DNA of 7,661 bases from positions 1 through 7,661 of the forward strand of contig DAONJL010000078.1 in assembly GCA_035405645.1 (NCBI GenBank), read 5' to 3'. The position numbers were made by a program, and so were the translations under genes. This document shows positions 1-5,764 of the stretch, one piece after another (positions within the stretch are counted from its first letter, which is position 1; each line of letters starts with the position of its first letter). Source of the stretch: DAONJL01 sp035405645 [NCBI: bacterium] (GTDB lineage Bacteria; JAGOBX01; DAONJL01). The notes beneath the pieces were generated by a model. That model had not been told where the DNA came from. It worked only from the letters and a program-made list of their open reading frames with translations, and did no database searches.

Positions 1-1248
1 GCAACATTTGAGCGTTTGAAAAATACATTTGGTATTGAGATGAAACCAACAAAAGAGAATTTACTTAAATTAAAAAATGGTGAAGGATTACCAGAGAATA
101 TTAGTTCATTAGTAATGGAATTTGTTTCAGATGATAGATTAAATTATAATAAAACGCTCGGTGAGCTTGAAAAAATGCTTGATGAAATATTAACTGAAAA
201 CTGGCGAAAGAAATATAAAGACGATTTTGGAAATGGCTATATTTTTAATTGGTTTATAATGGACCATATTGGTTATGAGATTAATCCACGGCGTCGATTA
301 CTTGGTTATAATGTGTTATTTGAATTTTATAAAGAAAAATTAACAGAATACGAATGTGCTAATGATGAAATACAATTTCATTTTCATCCTGTTTCATATT
401 TTCGAGAAGCGCATAAATGTTCAAATAATCTTTCTTATACAAATGAACATTTGCAGGTATTAAGCCGCCGCGTCATAGACTATCAATGGTTTCCATCAGC
501 GTTTAGACCGGGTATGCATAGTGAGCGACCAGACTTAAATCTATTTCTTGAAATGTGGATACCTTTTGATTATGGCAATCAAGCAGTCGAAAGAGATGAT
601 CTAAATAAAAAAGATTTACAGAAAGATTTAAGGGGCGGCAGATGGGGCGATTGGAGACGAGCAACTACTGAATGGGAAATTTATCATCCTGATTTTTACG
701 ATTATCAAAAAAAAGGAAATATGCGTAGGTATATAGCACGAAGTCTAAATTTGAATGCACGATTGAATGCTATTAACGAATATGAAATTGAAAAAGCATT
801 TAAACGGGCCGAGAGCGGCAAGCCAACAATTATGGCTATATGTAATCATGATGAACGCGAGATGCGGCCGTATATAGATTGGTTTTACAAAACAGTTAAA
901 AAAATTCAGCACAACTATCGAGAAGTAAAAATTAAAAATTCCGGAGCAGCATCAGCACTGCAAGAAGTATTAGGATTAAATAAAAAAAATCAATTGACAA
1001 TAAAAGCAGAAATTAAGTATAATCAATTATTTATAAAAACAGATAAGGAATGTTGGGGACCGCAGCCGTATTTTTGTTTTAAAACGCGTTGTGGTCAATA
1101 TATCTGGGAAAATCTAGATTTTCAAGATAATAATATGTGGACATTTATTTTTGATGATGATACGATACCGATAAATAAAATAGAAAAAATTGGTATTGCA
1201 ACGAATGATAGAAATGGAAATGTTAAAGTAAAAATTTTAGATATTTAA
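1..1248 (+). CDS. NodB-like polysaccharide deacetylase-type protein, 5' partial
   Basis: The frame is open from base 1, so the gene enters from the left; the TTG at 16 is only an internal codon. At least 415 codons are in the window, ending with TAA at 1246-1248. Visible signals are a HFHP motif (379-390), FRPGMH (502-519), WIPFDYG (556-576), a HPDFYDYQ...GNMRRYIARSLN stretch (685-750) and CNHDEREM (841-864). The paired histidines and the later NHD fit the metal-site layout of NodB-type carbohydrate deacetylases, and the WF-D-G-NPRRR stretch before HFHP resembles hypothetical deacetylase-like proteins I recall from O-antigen loci. The metal-binding Asp expected near the N-terminus would lie upstream of the window. 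After about base 930 the protein continues for some 100 residues rich in alternating hydrophobics and aromatics, probably an added beta-sandwich-like region. No signal peptide can be judged. It is richer in G+C and in CGN arginine codons than the next gene. The family call rests on recalled motifs; the substrate is unknown and catalysis is not proven. Confidence 0.66.
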   Translation, partial: ATFERLKNTFGIEMKPTKENLLKLKNGEGLPENISSLVMEFVSDDRLNYNKTLGELEKMLDEILTENWRKKYKDDFGNGYIFNWFIMDHIGYEINPRRRLLGYNVLFEFYKEKLTEYECANDEIQFHFHPVSYFREAHKCSNNLSYTNEHLQVLSRRVIDYQWFPSAFRPGMHSERPDLNLFLEMWIPFDYGNQAVERDDLNKKDLQKDLRGGRWGDWRRATTEWEIYHPDFYDYQKKGNMRRYIARSLNLNARLNAINEYEIEKAFKRAESGKPTIMAICNHDEREMRPYIDWFYKTVKKIQHNYREVKIKNSGAASALQEVLGLNKKNQLTIKAEIKYNQLFIKTDKECWGPQPYFCFKTRCGQYIWENLDFQDNNMWTFIFDDDTIPINKIEKIGIATNDRNGNVKVKILDI

Positions 1249-1257
1249 TATTGATAT

Positions 1258-2373
1258 ATGGAATTTAAAATTGGTATAGATAAAATAGAAGCAGAATTAG
1301 TAAAAAAAAAATTAACTGAATTTTATGGAAAAAATTATTGGGGTGCTGATGATAAATTTTTTGAATGGATGTATTTTAAAAATCCAAATAAATCATTGCT
1401 TTGTGATAAAGATAAATATAGTTTTTTGATTTTTAAAGATAAAAATGAAATTTTAGCATTAGATAGTTTTTATTGTGAAATTATTATTTATAGAAATAAA
1501 AAATATTTAGCAATATGGGATATTGAATGGAATAATTTTTCAAATATTAAAGGTTTAGGAAGTCAGTTAGTTCAAAAGATGCATATATTATGCGATGTCT
1601 ATTTAGGTTATGGGTATAATTCTTTATCATATAAATCATTTAAAAAACTGGATTGTAATTTTATTGAAGAAATTGAACGTTATGTATTAATTTTTGAACC
1701 AGATATATTGAAAGATATTTTGAATATACCTAAGAATTCTGAATATTATGATTTTTATAAATTTTCGGCTAATAATATAAAATTAGTAGATAATATTAAC
1801 TACATAAAAATTAGCGATATTTCAAAAATAGAAAATAAATATTATATTGACTATTTATCAAGATTTGAGATGGCAATAAATAAAAATGTTGATTATATAA
1901 ATTGGCGTTATTTATCACATCCATATATAGAATATGATATTATATCAACTGATACAAATGGTAAATGTGGTATAGCTGTTGTTAGAAAAGAATTTATTAA
2001 AAATTATAAATATTGTGTTGTTCGTATTTTAGATTTTTTTCCAACTTTTGGAAATGAAAAAAAATTATTGGGTGGAATAATAAATTATTGCCAAAAACAA
2101 AAAGCAATTTTAGTTGATTTTTTTTGTGTATCACAAAAAATAAAAGAAAAAATTGATATGTTCCCATTTTTGCCCTTAACAAAACATAGACAATTTTTTA
2201 TTCCGCGTTTGTTTCAACCACTTGAAATAAGAGAAAGGCAAAGCATAAATTTTGTATATAAAATTTTAAATAAAGAAATTGAAAATTCTGCAATAAATGA
2301 TTTATATGCTACAAAAGGTGACGGAGACCAAGATATTAAAGTAAATAGAGAATATCAAACAGTCTCATTATGA
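1258..2373 (+). CDS. Tandem GNAT-type acyltransferase
   Basis: This 371-residue protein looks like two GNAT folds in a row. The first half (about 1-150) has a beta strand ending in IWDIEW followed by KGLGSQLVQKM (98-108), which matches the acyl-CoA pyrophosphate-binding loop and helix of GNAT motif A. It ends with a FKKLDCNFIEEIERYV segment like the closing strand of such domains. The second half (about 180-320) carries YINWRYLSHP (213-222), a stretch I associate with a group of bacterial GNAT proteins in surface-sugar loci, then paired strands (VVRILDFFP) and a GDGDQD near the C-terminus (354-359). The likely role is transfer of an acyl or aminoacyl group from CoA to an amino sugar or its product; the actual donor and acceptor cannot be read. 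The ATG at 1258 has no Shine-Dalgarno site and lies 9 bases after the previous stop, which suggests coupling. The end overlaps the next start by ATGA. A run of ten A lies at 1302-1311. Confidence 0.62.
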   Translation: MEFKIGIDKIEAELVKKKLTEFYGKNYWGADDKFFEWMYFKNPNKSLLCDKDKYSFLIFKDKNEILALDSFYCEIIIYRNKKYLAIWDIEWNNFSNIKGLGSQLVQKMHILCDVYLGYGYNSLSYKSFKKLDCNFIEEIERYVLIFEPDILKDILNIPKNSEYYDFYKFSANNIKLVDNINYIKISDISKIENKYYIDYLSRFEMAINKNVDYINWRYLSHPYIEYDIISTDTNGKCGIAVVRKEFIKNYKYCVVRILDFFPTFGNEKKLLGGIINYCQKQKAILVDFFCVSQKIKEKIDMFPFLPLTKHRQFFIPRLFQPLEIRERQSINFVYKILNKEIENSAINDLYATKGDGDQDIKVNREYQTVSL

Positions 2374-3707
2374 ATTTTAAAAAAGATAAAAATATTGATT
2401 ACTTTGATGAAATAGAATTGTTAGATATAGAACAACTAAAAAAAATAAAAAAAGAATTATTAAAAGAACAAATATCTTATATACTAAAAAATAGTGAATT
2501 TTATAAAAAAAAATGGGAAAAATTTGGAAAAACATCAACTGAAATTTTACTTAATTTCAGTGAATTACCTTTTACAAAAAAAGAAGAAATAATTTTTTTG
2601 CAAAGTAATAATAAATTATTTTTTAATTCCAATTTATGCGTTAGAAGAAATAAAATAATTAGACTACAAAAAACTTCAGGCACAACCACAATACCGTTAT
2701 TTATTCCTTTAACAAAAAACGATATAAAATATATAACAGATTGTGGTGCGCGATGTTTTTGGGCTTCGGGTTTACGACCAGGTGATATTGTTGTTAATTG
2801 CATGAATTATTGTATGTATATGGGAGGATTTACGGACCATCAGAGTTTAGAAAAAGTTGGTGCTTGCGTAATACCGTTTGGTGTAGGTAACACAGAACTA
2901 TTAATTGAAACAATATTAAAAACTGAAATAAACGCAATACATAGTACTCCTTCTTATTTAGCTAAAATAGAACAGATATTAACTGAAAAGTTTTCATTAA
3001 CCCCAAAAAACCTGAAATTAAAGCTAGGCTTGTTCGGTGGTGAATCTTTTTTTCAGAATGAAAAATTTAGAAAAGAATTAGATAAAAAGTGGGGTTTCAA
3101 ATCATTTAATGCTAATTATGGTATTGCTGAAATAATGAGTATGTTTGGCGCTGAATGTCAAGAACGCTCTGGTTTGCATTTCATGGGACAAGGCCATTTA
3201 TTAGTAGAATTATATTCTAATGAAAAAAAAAAATATATAGAAATAAAAAAAGGTTCTATTGGTGAAATCATTTTATCAAATTTAAAGCGCGAAGCAAATC
3301 CATTAATAAAATATAAAACAGGTGATATTGTAAAAATTATTGATATAAATCAGTGTGCCTGCGGTAGAAAAAGTTTTAGATTTCAAGTAATTGGTCGAGC
3401 TGATGATATGATAATAATTAAAGGTGTAAATTTATTTCCAAATAGTGTAAGAAATATTATTACTAATTATCCTGAATTTTTTTCTGGTGATTTTAGGATT
3501 ATTTTATTTGGTAAGCCGCCGTATGATTATGTTAAATTATTAATTGAATTAAAACAAAATATAAATACTGACAATTATGAATTGTTAAAAGAACAATTAA
3601 AGATTGAATTAAAAAATAAATTAAATGTATCATTTGATATAGAATTTATTGACTATAATAAATTAGAGAAAAACGCCGGTAAAACTAAATATATTATTTA
3701 TAAATAA
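2370..3707 (+). CDS. PaaK-family adenylate-forming acid-CoA ligase
   Basis: At 445 residues it matches the usual PaaK (phenylacetate-CoA ligase) length of about 430-440. Motifs in order: an N-terminal helical region with a P-F-T-K-KEEI turn (67-73), TSGTTTIP (102-109, the ATP phosphate loop), NANYGIAEI (247-255, with the Glu of the Y-G-x-x-E motif), YKTGD (315-319, ribose-binding Asp), CACGR (329-333), GRADDMIIIKGVNLFP (342-357, hinge region) and a C-terminal AGKTK (436-440) whose K438 fits the catalytic lysine. All core residues are present, so an active enzyme is expected: a carboxylic acid plus ATP gives an acyl-adenylate, then a thioester with CoA or a carrier protein. The phenylacetate pathway genes are absent; neighbours are surface-glycan genes, where PaaK/CapK-type ligases are known. 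The substrate is not readable; an amino or beta-amino acid is suggested only by the KamA-like neighbour. The start at 2370 is taken from the ATGA overlap with the preceding gene; no good ribosome site precedes it. Confidence 0.85.
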   Translation: MNFKKDKNIDYFDEIELLDIEQLKKIKKELLKEQISYILKNSEFYKKKWEKFGKTSTEILLNFSELPFTKKEEIIFLQSNNKLFFNSNLCVRRNKIIRLQKTSGTTTIPLFIPLTKNDIKYITDCGARCFWASGLRPGDIVVNCMNYCMYMGGFTDHQSLEKVGACVIPFGVGNTELLIETILKTEINAIHSTPSYLAKIEQILTEKFSLTPKNLKLKLGLFGGESFFQNEKFRKELDKKWGFKSFNANYGIAEIMSMFGAECQERSGLHFMGQGHLLVELYSNEKKKYIEIKKGSIGEIILSNLKREANPLIKYKTGDIVKIIDINQCACGRKSFRFQVIGRADDMIIIKGVNLFPNSVRNIITNYPEFFSGDFRIILFGKPPYDYVKLLIELKQNINTDNYELLKEQLKIELKNKLNVSFDIEFIDYNKLEKNAGKTKYIIYK

Positions 3708-3711
3708 AAAT

Positions 3712-3718
3712 AGAGGAG
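3712..3718 (+). promoter_or_regulatory. Shine-Dalgarno site for the LpxD-like gene
   Basis: AGAGGAG lies 9 bases before the ATG at 3728, in the 20-base gap after the ligase gene. It is the strongest ribosome-binding site in the window and fixes the start. It contrasts with the starts at 1258, 2370 and 5765, which have none. Confidence 0.8.
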
Positions 3719-3727
3719 TTCAATTAT

Positions 3728-4660
3728 ATGTTTAAAGAAAAGTATAATGCAGTTTATGCCTCAGAAATAGCTGATTATTTAAAGAAACAATTAACTGGTG
3801 ATAACATAGAAATTCATTCTTTTAAAGATATCAATAATATTGAAGATAATTCTGTAGTTTGTGTATTAAAACAGATTCATAATATTGAAACATTAAAATG
3901 GATTGATGATAATTATAATAATATTTTGATAATAACGGATATAGAAAATAAATTCAGTTTAATAAAAAATTCATATATATTTACTCAATTTGCTTTTCAA
4001 GATTTTCTGAAAATTATAAAATTTTTTTTTGCTGAAAAAGAAGAAATTTATAGTATTTTATCAACAGAAACAATTAATAAAAATGCAATATTAGATAAGA
4101 ATATTTTTATTGGTTATAATGTTATTATAGGTGAAGATGTTATTGTAGGTAGTGAAACTAAAATTATGCATAATACAGTAATAATGGGAAAAGTTAAAAT
4201 AGGTAATAATTGTTTAATAAAGTCTAATACATTGATTGGCAGTTTAGGATTTGTTTATAATTTTGAAAATAAAAATGAATTTGAAGTAATGCCGCAATTA
4301 GGTGGAATAGAAATAAAAAACAACGTATTAATTGGTTCAAATAATTCAATTGAAATAGGATTTATCGGTAATACACTTTTAGAAGAAAATGTGAAGATTG
4401 ATGATTTAGTTCAAATCGGCAGTAATGCAATAATAAAAAGAAATACCATAATTGCAGCGGGTTCTGTTATTTGTAGAAATGTAATAATTGGTGAAAATTG
4501 TTGGATTGCGCCAAAGGTATGTATAAAAGAAAATGTTTTAATTGGTGATAATTGTATTATTGGTATGGGGTCTGTAGTTATTAATAATATCCCTGATAAT
4601 TCTGTAGTAGTAGGTGTGCCAGGCAAAATAATAAAATCTAATAAAAATATTAAGGATTGA
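3728..4660 (+). CDS. LpxD-like left-handed beta-helix acyltransferase
   Basis: The 310 residues split into an N-terminal alpha/beta domain (about 1-105) that resembles the uridine-binding domain of LpxD (UDP-3-O-acylglucosamine N-acyltransferase), and a long run of hexapeptide repeats (about 115-300), such as FIGYNVIIGEDVIVG and VLIGDNCIIGMGSVV, that fold as a left-handed beta helix. The middle keeps the LpxD layout: GSLGF (171-175), MPQLGG (188-193) and KIDDLVQIG (223-231). The LpxD signature continues as QIAHN in E. coli, with a catalytic His; here the stretch is QIGSN, with Ser232 at that site. The TTIDRG segment of LpxD is also altered (NSIEIG). The protein ends in GVPGK (296-300), a closing motif common in sugar O- or N-acetyltransferases. 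It is therefore probably an acyl- or acetyltransferase acting on a nucleotide sugar, not lipid A LpxD itself. LpxD usually uses acyl-ACP; no ACP gene is in view. A run of nine T is at 4022-4030. Confidence 0.8.
   Translation: MFKEKYNAVYASEIADYLKKQLTGDNIEIHSFKDINNIEDNSVVCVLKQIHNIETLKWIDDNYNNILIITDIENKFSLIKNSYIFTQFAFQDFLKIIKFFFAEKEEIYSILSTETINKNAILDKNIFIGYNVIIGEDVIVGSETKIMHNTVIMGKVKIGNNCLIKSNTLIGSLGFVYNFENKNEFEVMPQLGGIEIKNNVLIGSNNSIEIGFIGNTLLEENVKIDDLVQIGSNAIIKRNTIIAAGSVICRNVIIGENCWIAPKVCIKENVLIGDNCIIGMGSVVINNIPDNSVVVGVPGKIIKSNKNIKD
4652..4656 (+). promoter_or_regulatory. Shine-Dalgarno site for the KamA-like gene
   Basis: AAGGA sits inside the last codons of the preceding gene, 7 bases before the ATG at 4664. 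It supports this start and indicates translation close behind the upstream reading frame. Confidence 0.7.
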
Positions 4661-4663
4661 AAT

Positions 4664-5749
4664 ATGAATAAAAATAAAAATAGAGAAGTTATATCAGAAT
4701 ATTTAAAAACTTTAATAAAAGACATTGAAAATAAGTTTGGTATAGATTCGCCAGAAGTATTATCGTTAAAGAAACAATATTATTATTCTGAACTCGAAGA
4801 GAATATACTGGAAAAAGAGACAAATAAGCATTATGAAGCTGATGCTCAAATAATATTTAAAAATAAAAAAATTTTTAATATAGAGAGATTATATAGGAGG
4901 ACATTGGTTATAGAAATTACAAGTGTTTGTGCATCACGCTGCAGATGGTGTTTAAGGGCTAATTACAAACCAATAATTATGAACAATGAAGAGTTTGATT
5001 TGATAGCAGAATATTGCGGTAGCCAAGAAAATAAAGATGATTTAAAAGAAGTTTTAATTACTGGCGGTGACCCACTAATGTTGCCAGATAAATTACATTA
5101 TCTTATTGAAGCAATAATTAATAAAGCGCCAAATATAAAAATTATTCGTATTGGTTCTCGTCTTATTTTTCAGGACCCAAAAAGAATAGACTCTAAATTA
5201 TTATATATTTTAAGACCGCGAGAAAATATTAAATTCGAAATTGGAACACAAGTTAATAGTTATTTAGAAATTACCAAAGATGCAGAACTCGCTTTAAAAA
5301 AATTACTTTCTAATAATATTACCATTTATAATCAATCTGTTCTATTAAAAGGTGTAAATGATAATTTAGATTTTTTAATTGAATTATATGATAAGCTTCG
5401 TTATCTAAATATTGAATCTCATTATTTATTTCATTGCGTGCCATTAAAAGGAATGCAGCATCACCGCACTTCAGTTGATAAAGGATTGCGATTAATAAAA
5501 CAATTAACTAGTCGTGGGTTGTTTTCTGGTCGTAGCAAGCCAATGTTTACTTTAATGACTGATATTGGCAAAATAACGCTATATGAAAATACAATACAAG
5601 CAAGAAAAGATCATTTTATTTTGCTCAAATCAGAATATTTATATTCTGAAAGATGTAAATGGAATAAAAATTGGAAACTTCCTAGAAATGCAATTGTTAA
5701 TGCTGATGGAACAATGAGTGTTTGGTATTTAGATGGCTGTGATGATTAA
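4664..5749 (+). CDS. KamA-family radical SAM aminomutase, probably not lysine-specific
   Basis: The 361-residue protein has the radical SAM cluster CASRCRWC (Cys89, Cys93, Cys96), then GGDP (134-137, SAM binding), RIGSR (162-166), NQSVLLKGVND (223-233) and H-H-R-T (266-269), all in the order and spacing of lysine 2,3-aminomutase (KamA/AblA). K303 in DIGK matches the PLP-anchoring lysine of the family's GGGGK loop, though the loop is shorter. R98, two residues after the last cluster Cys, matches the Arg that holds the substrate carboxylate. The two Asp that bind the lysine side chain in the Clostridium enzyme (D293, D330) align by eye to Val259 and Met298, so lysine is unlikely; a neutral side chain fits better. 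The Cys residues used for zinc in the clostridial enzyme are not conserved. The expected reaction is a 1,2-amino shift giving a beta-amino acid, needing a 4Fe-4S cluster, SAM and PLP. The alignment is from memory. Cytoplasmic; it sits between acyltransferase and glycosyltransferase genes. Confidence 0.8.
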   Translation: MNKNKNREVISEYLKTLIKDIENKFGIDSPEVLSLKKQYYYSELEENILEKETNKHYEADAQIIFKNKKIFNIERLYRRTLVIEITSVCASRCRWCLRANYKPIIMNNEEFDLIAEYCGSQENKDDLKEVLITGGDPLMLPDKLHYLIEAIINKAPNIKIIRIGSRLIFQDPKRIDSKLLYILRPRENIKFEIGTQVNSYLEITKDAELALKKLLSNNITIYNQSVLLKGVNDNLDFLIELYDKLRYLNIESHYLFHCVPLKGMQHHRTSVDKGLRLIKQLTSRGLFSGRSKPMFTLMTDIGKITLYENTIQARKDHFILLKSEYLYSERCKWNKNWKLPRNAIVNADGTMSVWYLDGCDD

Positions 5750-5764
5750 ATAAGTATAATTTTT

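Noticed and set aside
16-18. TTG at 16 as the start of the first gene
   Set aside because: The frame is open from base 1, there is no ribosome site, and the protein would lack the expected N-terminal part of the deacetylase fold. It is better read as a gene cut by the window edge.
2034-2040. T-run as an intrinsic terminator
   Set aside because: It is in the middle of an open gene, with no GC-rich stem before it. The other T-runs likewise lie in codons for Phe.
1997-2182. Minus-strand open frame opposite the GNAT gene
   Set aside because: It is a shadow of a well-supported gene, lacks recognisable motifs and consists of low-complexity residues.
2501-2803. Minus-strand open frame opposite the ligase gene
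   Set aside because: It overlaps the conserved phosphate-loop region of the ligase and shows no family signal.
3728-4660. Calling the beta-helix gene lpxD
   Set aside because: The catalytic His site reads Ser, the TTIDRG segment is changed, the C-terminus differs, and no other lipid A genes are nearby.
3702-4690. 19-base near-repeat (3702-3720 and 4672-4690, one mismatch)
   Set aside because: The second copy is within coding sequence after a start and the string is A-rich, so chance or duplicated low-complexity sequence explains it.
4411-4725. Minus-strand open frame opposite the beta-helix and KamA-like genes
   Set aside because: Its repeated Ile/Thr/Pro pattern is the reverse of the hexapeptide repeats and is not a protein signal.
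4664-5749. Calling the aminomutase gene ablA/kamA as lysine 2,3-aminomutase
   Set aside because: The lysine-binding Asp pair appears replaced, and the adjacent acyltransferases are not evidently the beta-lysine acetyltransferase partner.
5755-5760. TATAAT as a -10 promoter element before the glycosyltransferase
   Set aside because: It lies only 4 bases before the ATG, no -35 element is visible at the usual distance, and such a string is common by chance at this base composition.
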